64,000 nucleotides of DNA from Linepithema humile (Eukaryota > Arthropoda > Insecta > Hymenoptera > Formicidae), in the NCBI RefSeq assembly GCF_040581485.1, contig NC_090131.1, forward strand, positions 14,217,501-14,281,500. Direction: 5' to 3'. Every line of letters begins with the position of its first letter. The stretch's first letter is position 1. Below the pieces are notes generated by a model that worked only from the letters and a program-made list of their open reading frames with translations, had not been told where the DNA came from and did no database searches. Shown piece after piece: positions 10,141 through 20,128 of the stretch. The position numbers and the translations under genes were made by a program.

Positions 10141-12019
10141 CACTCACCCGAAAAAAAAGCGGTACACTGAAAATGTGGGAAAAATTCATCAAATTTCAAC
10201 TGACGATAACTTCGTAAATAATAAAGATAGAAAGTTCTATAAAATATGGAAATGAAGCTAAAAATCTCTACTTTAAGAATCAATTTATTTCAATGTTGCA
10301 AAATAAATTTATTGAAAATGGCGGATGACAAAGCGCGAGCATGCAAAATTGAAAAATAATGGTTCGAGTTTGCGACGGTGCACGGTATAAACAAAAAATT
10401 GTAGCTTATTGGGATCAAAAGCGTACGAAAGTACAGAGTCTCCTCTTTAAAATGCTTTTTTATGCATCTCGATACGATGATTTTTCGCCGAGAGATTCGC
10501 ATTTGAAGAAAAAGGCAGATTCTTACTTCAAATGCGAATCTCTCAGCGAAAAATCATCGTATCAAGATGCATAAAAAAGCATTTTAAAGAGGAGACTCTG
10601 TACTTTCGTACGCTTTTGATCCCAATAAGCTACAATTTTTTGTTTATACCGTGCACCGTCGCAAACTCGAACCATTATTTTTCAATTTCGCATGCTTTTG
10701 CTTTGTCATCCGCCATTTTGGAGAAAATTGTTGCACATTATTGCGTTATGAATTTTCGAACACTAGACATCCAAACTTTTAAAATGGTTTTTAAAAAATC
10801 CTGCTAGCTGTATTACGTGCCGAGATATTCAATTTTGAACCAGACCGAATTGCAAGAATAAGAATTCCGTGGTCATCAGCTCCGCGGTATTTTAAAACTC
10901 CAAACTCTTCTTACGGTTGTAAGTGTCAATTCTGCTTTTAGCGTTACCCAGGATCAACGGCGTGGACGTGGCAGAAATCTGATCCCGTGTGTGTGTGTGT
11001 GTGCGTGCACCACTGGGATAAGGACCTCATGGCTCGTCAGGTCCACGATATTTAACGACTCCAAACCCTCCCGGTGGTGCGTGTACAATTGCGTGTGCGC
11101 GCGCGTATATTAATAATGGGTATGACCTCCTCGTGCGCGTATTACCTCATTCATGCGACGAGGTATACTCCTTATTAATGTTCTAATTTCAGACTGCGTA
11201 ATGTCATTCCACTCTATTTCAAGAACTCTTCGAAGTTCTGGCAATGACTGAGGAGCAGGTATATGATTTCGTACTTTTCTGTTAATATTGTCCCATAGGT
11301 GTTCAATGGGATTTAAATCTGGACTCATTGCTGGCCATTCGAGTCGATTTATGCCAACTTCATCGCAGAAATCAAGCACTTTTCTCGCAATGTGCGGTCG
11401 AGCATAAACAAAAAGTCAGGGCGGAGAAATCACAAAAGATCTGCAGACATCTCCTTCGGATGCAAAACAATTGATTGAAAAATAATGGTTCGAGTTTGCG
11501 ACGGTGCACGGTATAAACAAAAAATTGTAGCTTATTGGGATCAAAAGCGTACGAAAGTACAGAGTCTCCTCTTTAAAATGCTTTTTTATGCATCTCGATA
11601 CGATGATTTTTCGCTGAGAGATTCGCATTTGAAGTAAGAATCTGCCTTTTTCTTCAAATGCGAATCTCTCGGCGAAAAATCATCGTATCGAGATGCATAA
11701 AAAAGCATTTTAAAGAGGAGACTCTGTACTTTCGTACGCTTTTGATCCCAATAAGCTACAATTTTTTGTTTATACCGTGCACCGTCGCAAACTCGAACCA
11801 TTATTTTTCAATTTTGCATGCTCGCGCTTTGTCATCCGCCATTTTCAATAAATTTATTTTGCAACATTGAAATAAATTGATTCTTAAAGTAGAGATTTTT
11901 AGCTTCATTTCCATATTTTATAGAACTTTCTATCTTTATTATTTACGAAGTTATCGTCAGTTGAAATTTGATGAATTTTTCCCACATTTTCAGTGTACCG
12001 CTTTTTTTTCGGGTGAGTG
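10141..12019. mobile_element. Tc1/mariner-type foldback element with nested palindromes
   Basis: Flanked by TA on both sides. The ends are a near-perfect inverted repeat of at least 370 bp, starting CACTCACCCGAAAAAAAAGC on the left and its complement on the right. Each arm ends in a further palindrome: the segment after about 10344 is repeated inverted at 10525-10712, and the same occurs at 11475-11640 and 11650-11812. Four copies of one roughly 180-bp stretch therefore sit in alternating orientation. The centre (10713-11470) has a Tc1 transposase relic. Short frames in the arms repeat in all copies only because the DNA repeats. Confidence 0.85.
11110..11415 (-). pseudogene. Tc1-like transposase, C-terminal relic
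   Basis: The minus strand reads ARPHIARKVLDF, then WPAMSPDLNPIEHLWD, then a helical tail. These are the second and third catalytic boxes of Tc1-family DDE transposases; the final acidic residue lies in NPIEHLW. The N-terminal helix-turn-helix half and the first catalytic Asp are missing, so it cannot be active. It lies centrally in the foldback element and is probably what remains of its autonomous ancestor. Confidence 0.88.
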
Positions 12020-12025
12020 TATATA

Positions 12026-12902
12026 CAGGGTGTCAATTAAGTCCCGGGACGGCTGAATATTTTCTCATGTAAGGTATTTTTGAAAAAGGTCAAGGTCATT
12101 TCTGAAGTAATTTTTAACGAGGAATCCAACGGTGACCTTCAATTTGACCTTGAGCTTGACCTTCAAGGTCATTTCAAGGTTAGGTTAGATTTTTTAAATA
12201 GAAACCCCTATTTTTGATTCCAAAATCTAATAGCTGGTGTCAAGAGCTTTTCAAAACACTATAATAAAGTTATGTTTCATTAAGTACTTTTCGAGCTATG
12301 AGGCTTGTAAATTACAGTATTTTGACATAAAATACAAAATATTTTGTAAAACATTCAATTTTTGGGAATCTTACCTTGATACTTTTATGCATAAAATAAT
12401 AAGACGAATCAATTGGTATAAAGAAAACACATAGTTGCTTTCAAGAAAAAGTATGCAGTTGCATGTTGCAAACTACATATTTTTTCTTGAAAGCAACTAT
12501 GTGTTTTCTTTATACCAATTGATTCGTCTTATTATTTTATGCATAAAAGTATCAAGGTAAGATTCCCAAAAATTGAATGTTTTACAAAATATTTTGTATT
12601 TTATGTCAAAATACTGTAATTTACAAGCCTCATAACTCGAAAAGTACTTAATAAAAAATAACTTCATTATAGTGTTTTGAAAAGCTCTTGACACCAGCTA
12701 TTAGATTTTGGAATCAAAAATAGGGGTTTTTATTTAAAAAACCTAACCTAACCTTGAAATGACCTTGAAGGTCAAGCTCAAGGTCAAATTGAAGGTCACC
12801 GTTGAATTCCTCGTTGAAAATTACTTCAGAAATAACCTTGACCTTTTTCAAAAATACTTTACATGAGAAAATATTCAGCAGTCCCGGGACTTAATTGACA
12901 CC

Positions 12903-12905
<3 letters not shown>
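12026..12905. mobile_element. 880-bp foldback element, CAGGGTGTC ends, TA target site
   Basis: A whole-length palindrome. The arms begin CAGGGTGTCAATTAAGTCCC and are complementary for about 430 bp each, apart from scattered differences, around a small loop near 12460. TA flanks both ends, so a Tc1/mariner-type target is likely. Both arms have AGGTCA/TGACCT-rich runs. It abuts the previous element with only 6 bp between, and on its right meets a (TA)n tract. The paired small frames of 65 residues in the arms mirror each other and are not genes. Confidence 0.88.

Positions 12906-12955
<50 letters not shown>
12905..12955. repeat. (TA)n microsatellite
   Basis: About 24 TA units directly at the right end of the foldback element. 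Confidence 0.9.
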
Positions 12956-12957
<2 letters not shown>

Positions 12958-13789
12958 TATGTCTAAGGGATGTTGCAGGTACCATTTTTAATTCATGTCG
13001 TTTCTTATTGGAAATAGTAAGGGATAATTAATTGCATTGTTCCTCATTCAAATTTTTAAAAATATTTTATTTATTTGTGAAATATTACATAAAACTTATA
13101 AAATGGCTATTTCCAAGTCCGTTCATTATTTTCTTTATAATTTAAGAAATTTAAAGAATTAACGATTTTTTCGTAAATGCCAGATGTATTCTAACAGTAA
13201 GAAATGCTTACATTATGAAAAACAATTATATTAATTCCATTTTTAAATCGGTCCTGGATTTCACCAATTAGGAATATATGTATTATACAATTTCGGAACC
13301 ATTTAAAAGTATATATTTTTCATTATTCAATGTATTTTATATATTTTTAATCGATGTATTCAGCATTAGAAAATATATTTAAAAGAAACAGTCGGAACTT
13401 ATTCTCATTTCTATGTTTATTTTGTTATCCAATTATTTTTATTAATAATATAGATACTTCTAAGATCAGAGAAGATATTGTCTCATCAAAGTTGGTTACC
13501 GATTGTTAGCTGAAGAAAACCCTATTGTCAGTATATAAATTAGGGTCAAAAGACATATTTGCTTATTATTCATTATCTGTATATATTTAATAATTACCAT
13601 ATTGAATTCGCCATTTTAAATTATTTTATTTTAATCCCAGATTTGTAATTAGTAATCAAAATAATTATTCTAATTGATTCCAATATTTTTTTTAATATAA
13701 AATAATATTGTTATATAAAATTTTATTATTATATTTTATTAATAATTTATTATTAATTTCTGAAATTTCACTATTGTAAATTTGCACTT
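12956..13789. other. no gene seen
   Basis: AT-rich sequence without recognisable coding or repeat structure. Confidence 0.4.
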
Positions 13790-14830
13790 GTGCTAGTATT
13801 CATAAAAATTGATTTTGTTAAATAATAAAACACTTAATGTTTTAATAATATTATAAAAGATTAAAATAATAAAATTTTTTCTACGAATTAACATGAGCAA
13901 TTTTTTGACGCCAAATTTTTGTTATTGGCGGGACCGTTTATAATGTATATTTATGTCTAATTTTTAGAACACAATTGAAAATTTGTATGTATGTAAATAA
14001 GACTGTCTTGTCTAATTTTCGATAACAACACGAGAAATTTTTGAAATATCAAATTTTTGACGGAATTAATAATATAACGAGTTTTTCAATTAGGACTGTC
14101 AGTATAAATCATTTTAAATCTGTGTTTAACGCTAGCATCCATAAAAATTGATTTTATTAAATAATGAAACATTATTAATATGATAAAAAGCTAAAATAAT
14201 AAATTTTTTCTGAAATAGCACGTGCAATTTTTATGGCGCCAAATTTCTGTTATTGACGTGACCATTTGTATAATATATATTTACGTCAGATTAACGGTTA
14301 AATTTCCAAAATATCATTGAAAGTTTATATTAATAAGTTTTCTCTTGTCTAATATTCGATGATATTAACATGAGAAGTTTTTAAACCAGTAAATTTTTGA
14401 TAATATCAATAGTGTAACGCGTTTTGTTATCAAGATTGCCAGCTTAAATCATCTTAAAATTGCATTTAGCACTAGCATCCATAAAAAATAATTTTGTTAA
14501 ATAATAAAACATTAAAATTTTAATAACATGATAAAAGATTAAAGTAGTGAAATTTTTCCTGTGAATTAGTATGAGCAATTTTTATGGCGCCAAATTTTTG
14601 TTATTGGCAGGACCATTTATAATATATATTTATGTCAAATTAACGCCTAAATTTTCAGAATACCATTGAAAATTTGTATCAATAAGATTGTCTTGTCTAA
14701 TTTTCGATAATAATAATACGAGAAATTTTTAAAATATCGAATTTTTGACGGCATCAATAGTGTAGCGAGTAAAAGCTAATAAAAAGCTAAATTAAAAAAA
14801 TTTTTTTTTAAATAGTACAAACAAATTTTA
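13790..14830. repeat. tandem repeat of about 340 bp, roughly three copies
   Basis: The marker GCTAG..(T/C)CATAAAAA recurs near 13792, 14131 and 14472. Each copy also has ATGGCGCCAAATTT-like and TCTTGTCTAATTTTCGAT-like segments in the same order. A fourth copy begins and breaks off near 14830. The length and AT content are satellite-like. Confidence 0.8.
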
Positions 14831-14864
14831 TGGCGCTAACTCTTTGTTAATGATGGAACGATTA

Positions 14865-15600
14865 TGTTACGTCCTAATCTGGAGGGAAAGGGGCGGAATC
14901 AGGCATACGAACAAACGCAACAATAAAAGTAGGAGTTTGTGGTGTTTGCTCGCTGGTCGGTATGAAAGAAGGCGACCGCGCGAGCCGAACGAATTCCTTT
15001 GACTGAGAACAGGTCAACGATCGTAAGGATCGATATTACTCTGTTAGAGGCCTCAATTAATCGTTCGTGGTTCCCTTTTCTGCATGTGATAGCAATGTGC
15101 AAGTTTGTTAAAAAGAAGACTGATTTCACGCTATATCCAATATTCTGAATTAACACGAATGTATTTAATAGCATCGTGAAGTGCATAATTTAATTCTGAT
15201 ACAACGTGACTTATATATTGTACAGTGCATACGTAGTCACTTTTAACGGAAAAAAAGTTCAATGAATTAACAATAATCCAACTGTACTGGAAGTACACAA
15301 GTATTGTAATTTATCACTGTACTGTTTTATAATAGCTTCGTCAGTGATAGTCATCGGATCGAAAAGAGGTTATTCGATCTGAAAATCCAAATGTCTGCAT
15401 GTGATAGCAATGTGCAAGTTTGTTAAAAAGAAAACTGATTTCACGCTATATCCGATATTCTGAATTAACACGAATGTATTTAATAGCATCGTGAAGTGCA
15501 TAATTTAATTCTGATACAACGTGACTTATATATTGTACAGTGCATACGTAGTCACTTTTAACGGAAAAGAAGTTCAATGAATTAACAATAATTCTTGGTG
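14865..15600. repeat. direct duplication of about 205 bp, possible LTR remnant
   Basis: About 15079-15288 and 15392-15598 are near-identical direct repeats (both start TGCATGTGATAGCAATGTGC). The upstream GC-richer stretch from 14865 begins TGTTACGTCC, which would suit the start of an LTR. There is no PBS, no coding part and no matching second LTR, so the LTR reading is weak. Confidence 0.5.
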
Positions 15601-15648
15601 TTAATTGTTGAATTATATGAACTTCGAATAAAAAATTTATTCCCAAAT

Positions 15649-16331
15649 ATGTGGGCAGACACCATCCTTATTGTATTTATCAGTATATGTACAGCGTTAT
15701 TGGGTAAAGGTAAAAAACATAAAAGGCAATATTTTCATGAATGTATTTATAAGTTGAAAAAAAAAACAAAATAATTTATTTAATTTATTTATTTGTTCTA
15801 ATATATTTATTTTATATATATTGTTTAGGTTTGACATGGTTAATGGTGTATAGAACTGAAAAATATTAAAAATTAAAGGCTGAAGTTGAAAAGCAGAGTA
15901 AAAAATATAAGTCTACAAAATATCTATGAGGTATTCAAGATATTTATGAGGTATTATATGAGGAATTGTATATACAAAAAAACATCTGTATAAAGTGATT
16001 TTGTTTGCCAGTGGAAAAAAGAAAAGAGGCTCATGGAGACTCTTTGGACAAGCAGCAAAAGAAGAAGATAGAACGCGAAGAGGAAAGATTAAAGAATAAT
16101 AATCGAGACTTATCTCTTGTAAAAATGAAATCCATGTTTGCTATTGGATTTGCGTTTACGGCACTGTTAAGTATGATCAATAACATATTTGATGGACGAA
16201 CTGTTGCGAGATTACCGTTTGTTCCAATCAGCTGAATATAAGGTTTATCCCATAGAAATCTTCCAGGCGATGATTATACGGAATGCTCATTTATATTTTT
16301 ATACATATTATGCACCATGAGTATCAGACAG
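15649..16331 (+). pseudogene. TMCO1: TMCO1 (ER calcium-leak channel), unprocessed pseudogene
   Basis: TMCO1 is a conserved ER membrane protein with an EMC3/YidC-like fold. Three exons are recognisable. 15649-15709 encodes MWADTILIVFISICTALLGK (first membrane segment). 15829 to about 15915 has LTWLMVYRTEKY and KLKAEVEKQSKK. 16012-16331 has KKKIEREEERLKNNNRDLS, MKSMFAIGFAFTALLSM, IFDGRTVARLPFVP and GLSHRNLPGDD...TECSFIFLYILCTMSIRQ. Splice phases agree. Four defects are visible: a TAA in exon 2 after EKY, TGA and TAA within three codons after VPIS, and ATAAGT instead of GTAAGT at the exon 2 donor. The final exon was not found. Introns are retained, so this is a segmental duplicate rather than a retrocopy. 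The functional gene must be elsewhere. Confidence 0.93.
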
Positions 16332-16359
16332 GTAAATTTAATTTGTTTCCTTGAATACA

Positions 16360-16520
16360 TTTGGTTATGTATTAAACATATTTAAAAATAATAATAATTT
16401 TAATTATTTTAATAATTTGGTTATGTACATATTTAAAAATAATAATAATTTTAATAATTTTAATAATTTGGTTATGTATTAAACATATTTAAAAATAATA
16501 ATAATTTTAATAATTTTTAT
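16360..16520. repeat. short AT-rich tandem repeat
   Basis: TTGGTTATGTA(TTAAA)CATATTTAAAAATAATAATAATTTTAA-type units recur about three times between 16367 and 16515. Confidence 0.7.
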
Positions 16521-17221
16521 TAAAACAAAGAATTTATATTTCAATTTATACAAACATATTTTACATTTATAATAATAATTAAATAATAACATTAAATAAA
16601 ATAATAACAATTAATAATAATGGTAACATTTTTATGTACAATTTATCTTCTTACTCTTTGATTCTGTTTCTTCTAATTTTTCTGTAACGAAATATTATGT
16701 ATTTTGTAAAACTAATATTATGTAATAAAAATTCTAAATTAAAATTTCTAAATTCTAAATTAAAATTTTTAATTAAAAAAAAAATTTATAATTTTAATTC
16801 AAATAAATTTATTGTAATTGTATACCTTCTAATTTTCTTTTCTGAGGTGTATTTATCCCTTTCAATAAATGGAGTATTGACATTCGACCATCTTTTTGTT
16901 TTAAATCATTGATGTCATTTACAAGTAAATATGGCGGATCAGCTATAAAATTATCAAAGTTATATATATAAATTAATGTGTACGTACTTTAAGTGTGTGA
17001 TTTTATAAAAATTTTTATTTATTTAAAATTTTTATTTATTAAAAATAAAATAATTTATTCTTTATTCTTCCAATTTTTTGCTTTTTTGCTTTTATATTTA
17101 TTTATATTTAATATTATTTAATATTTATTACGAGATGAATAAAAAAAAATATTATAAATATTATATTATCTTTAATTAAAATTAATAAAATTACAATATT
17201 TTTTAAATTAAAGTTTTAAAA
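16521..17221. other. no gene seen
   Basis: Very AT-rich DNA. A frame at 16697-16912 is low-complexity Lys/Asn/Phe and has no support. Confidence 0.4.
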
Positions 17222-17815
17222 TTAGTGAGAAATATAAATATTTTTACCATTGAGTTGCATAATTCTTTTAATTTCAACTTTGTCACCTTTTTTTAAATTT
17301 AAATCTAAATAATTATTATTAGAAAAATTTAAAATATGTATTTCCAGTTTATATAAGCCATCAGTAATTGATCCACATCCAATAATTTTGTTTAATTTTG
17401 TGTTAAAAAGTTCAGAAAAATTTGTCTTAATATATCCATCTAAAACTGAAGTATTTATATACATGTATAATATGGTAAAGAAATATAAAAGTTTAGTTTT
17501 ATTAGTATTATAATAGTATAAAAATAAAATAAAATAAATATTTAAAAAAAAAAAAAATTTATAAAATATTTAAAATATTAAATAAAAAATAAAATAAAGT
17601 ACAATAAAATATTTTAAATTTTTGAATAATACTTTTAGAGAAATTTATATAGAAATGGAAACATAACTTACTAATGTATCCTGGACTATCTAATACATCG
17701 CATAATTTTGTTTCCTTATATTTATTATTTGTAGTTTTTATTTCATAATAACCTAAATTTGATATAATTGTATTTTTTTTTATTAATAACTCATATGCCA
17801 CATTGCCATTATTAA
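17222..17815 (-). CDS. unrecognised two-exon gene fragment
   Basis: Two minus-strand exons join in phase across a GT-AG intron (donor ATTA|GTAAGT at 17672, acceptor TACTTCAG before 17445). The first reads MAYELLIKKNTIISNLGYYE and ...CDVLDSPGYI. The second reads LDGYIKTNFSELFNTKLNKI, IGCGSITDGLYKLEI and KKGDKVEIKRIMQLNGKNIY, ending at 17222. Phase agreement and good splice sites argue for a real former gene. The second exon has a beta-rich pattern that could be an OB-type or similar small barrel, but I do not recognise the family. The 5' end is not defined; sequence upstream of about 17815 is interrupted by repeats. Confidence 0.45.
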
Positions 17816-17877
17816 ATTGGCTATTTCTAGGTTGTCTCGCAAACGCTCCATCGATATGTATTATCTACATTAAAAAA

Positions 17878-18005
17878 TTAGAGAGGGGTTCAACTGTGTG
17901 TGTGCCTACATTCCCATTTGCCAACAGCTTCGTTTGCCCACAACATTTTGCCGACAGCTTCAATTGCCGACATTCCCGATTGCCTACAGAGCGATTGCCT
18001 ACAAG
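17878..18005 (+). mobile_element. 5' part of a foldback element split by the retrovirus
   Basis: GAGAGGGGTTCAACTG and the following GCC(T/G)ACA-rich block match the left arm of the element at 32261-33523. The match resumes at 27140-27175 (CATTATTGCGCACATTT) on the other side of the LTR element, so the retrovirus inserted into this copy. Confidence 0.85.
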
Positions 18006-18766
18006 TGTGATGTCCCGACAATGGTAAAATTCAAAAAACAGAACATTATTAAAGAGATCTGTACAAGTCCATCTAAAATTCATCCAAAGAGCAAGATTGA
18101 AGTTATGATTAGTGTTAACTGTATTATTAGTTATAAAAATATTAATTATACTATAGCTATAAGAATACTGCATAATTGAACAATGCATTGAACAAATAAG
18201 TGAAGAGATAAGAATAAAATAAGCAAAGGTTACCAGACACCCATCTTATCCGTCGGCTATCTTCTATAAACGAAAACGAGCTGCATATCAACTTCCAGCC
18301 AAACGATATTCCAACGTATCAAGAAGCCAATGTGACGATTAAAAATCTATGCGATACTCTCGAGGGCCTACTCCCCACCACAAGAGGACCAACGTACATC
18401 ATCGCTCGTGAGACAGTTCTCTTCCAGCAGACTCACTGTTAGGTCATATTAAGTTCTACATACTATTTTTCTCTGCATTGTTCAGTTGAAAACACTGAGT
18501 TATTTGGTTTATATTTAGCAGTGTAATATCTGCATTATTAAGACGTATCTATAAGGCTTTGTTCCTAATTAAAATTAGGTAAGCTAATTTAATCTATTTT
18601 ATTTAATTTTATTCATATCCTTTTCATACGATAGATTGTTACCTCCTGTATCCCTAGTAAACCCGGTGAATGCAGGGTGACTAAAAAATAAGGAGACATT
18701 TCATATTTCGCGCTAATAGTCGATATTACAGAATTCTCTACACACGTCTAGTGACCAGACGTAACA
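18006..18766 (+). repeat. 5' LTR
   Basis: Starts TGTGATGTCCCG and ends CAGACGTAACA. Same length as, and visually identical to, the 3' LTR. It should hold the promoter and polyadenylation signals of the element. Confidence 0.95.
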
Positions 18767-18773
18767 TAAAAAT

Positions 18774-18791
18774 TGGTGGCAGCGGTGGGAT
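18774..18791 (+). promoter_or_regulatory. primer binding site, tRNA-Leu type
   Basis: TGGTGGCAGCGGTGGGAT begins 7 bp after the LTR and is complementary to the 3' end of a eukaryotic tRNA-Leu (CCCACCGCTGCCACCA). It would prime minus-strand synthesis. The tRNA assignment rests on recalled tRNA-Leu 3' sequence. Confidence 0.8.
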
Positions 18792-18865
18792 TTGATAATG
18801 ATCTATCGTTCAATAATTTTGTTTAATAATAATATTTCAGTGTAAGTACTATATTCCACTGTGTC

Positions 18866-20128
18866 GTGATTTGTGAATTTAAAATGTCACACGGTACTCG
18901 CTCGCAGGGACCGGTGTCGACCGACGCCGAAATAGACATTAGGCAAAAACATCTCGATGAACGTGAAAAACAATTACGCGCACAGCATCAAGCTTTGCTA
19001 CGCGAACGCGAAGAAATAGAAAAACGCGCTACTGAAGCTATTGACGCGAATTCACTTATGCAAGTGCTTTCTAAAATACAAAGTGAACTCTCTCAGTTAC
19101 AAAAATTGCCGGAACAAATAAATATGTTAGAACAACGCGTGAACGAAACTTCAAGAGCCGCATCGGCCTACGAAGAGTATCAAAGCATGCCGGCGCAGGA
19201 CGAAGTGCCAGCATCATTTCCGATTTTAAAATTAAAGGATGTAGCTTCCAATATCCCTGCGTATGACGGTTATAAAATTTCGGTATTTCAATTTGCCCGT
19301 GCTTGTGAACGTGCTCGTGATCTATTATCCTCTGTACAGGAGCCTCAGTTAGTACAGTTTATTATTAATAAATTAGAGGGTGATGCGTACCAAGTTGTTG
19401 AAGGAAATATGTATACGCGTGTTGTCGATTTATTAGACAAACTAAAAGCTATTTTTGCACCGAATAAGTCAATTGCACAATATCGAGGTGAACTTGCTAA
19501 TACTTACAAATTGCCGGCTGAAACAATTCTTAAATATGCGGGGAGAGTAAAAGATTTGAAATTTGCTATATTGGATGGAAATAGACGTCAGGGAAAAAGC
19601 ATAAGCCGTACTTTCATAGAAGAAATAGATGGAGAAGTATTAGAAGCTTTTATTAATGGAATGCCGTCTAATATAATAACTCGTATGGAACACCGGCAAA
19701 TAACCGATTTAGATGTAGCCATTGAGTGGGCCGTCAAAATTTCAAATAATTTAGAAGTAGAAAAATTACGCGAACGTCAATCTTCGCAGAAAACTGCTCC
19801 TTTACTACGCTCTGACATACAAAATATAGAATCACCGCACGCTGAACCACCAAAGTCAATTTTGAAAAATCCTAACACACTGATTCCGCGCCCTTGGATT
19901 AGACCACTAATTCCGGGTGTACCAGGTCCAAATTCTCCTGATGTGTGTCGATACTGTAAATTTCCGGGGCATAACATATCAAACTGCAAAAAGCTAGCAT
20001 ACCGAAACTCTGTACAGAATCCGGAAAACTTAGAAAGCCGCCCGATAGCGAGCGCGGCCCGGGATACGGCTCATGTTACAGCGCATCCGATAAGTGTACA
20101 GGCAGAACCAATAATAAGCGAAGGATGA
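18866..20128 (+). CDS. gag: Gag polyprotein of the Gypsy-type element
   Basis: A 420-residue frame. The N-terminal third is charged and coiled-coil-like (EKQLRAQHQALLREREEIEK region). A helical capsid-like middle (about residues 115-300) contains FQFARACERARDLLSS and AIFAPNKSIAQYRGEL. Near the C-terminus there is one zinc knuckle, CRYCKFPGHNISNC (C-x2-C-x4-H-x4-C), for RNA binding. Gag forms the particle and packages the genomic RNA. An alternative ATG (MSHGTRS) lies a few codons downstream at 18884. Its stop codon overlaps the first pol ATG (ATGA at 20125), so pol may be expressed by reinitiation or by frameshifting at the junction. Confidence 0.93.
   Translation: MICEFKMSHGTRSQGPVSTDAEIDIRQKHLDEREKQLRAQHQALLREREEIEKRATEAIDANSLMQVLSKIQSELSQLQKLPEQINMLEQRVNETSRAASAYEEYQSMPAQDEVPASFPILKLKDVASNIPAYDGYKISVFQFARACERARDLLSSVQEPQLVQFIINKLEGDAYQVVEGNMYTRVVDLLDKLKAIFAPNKSIAQYRGELANTYKLPAETILKYAGRVKDLKFAILDGNRRQGKSISRTFIEEIDGEVLEAFINGMPSNIITRMEHRQITDLDVAIEWAVKISNNLEVEKLRERQSSQKTAPLLRSDIQNIESPHAEPPKSILKNPNTLIPRPWIRPLIPGVPGPNSPDVCRYCKFPGHNISNCKKLAYRNSVQNPENLESRPIASAARDTAHVTAHPISVQAEPIISEG

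Noticed and set aside
10290..12694. Repeated 60-70-residue frames in the foldback arms
   Set aside because: They recur in both orientations only because the DNA is palindromic; no family similarity.
14865..15600. A complete LTR or solo LTR
   Set aside because: The start looks LTR-like but there is no defined end, target duplication or PBS.
17222..17815. Copia-type pre-integrase fragment
   Set aside because: The DGLYKLEI motif is suggestive, but the intron and the lack of zinc-finger residues do not fit.
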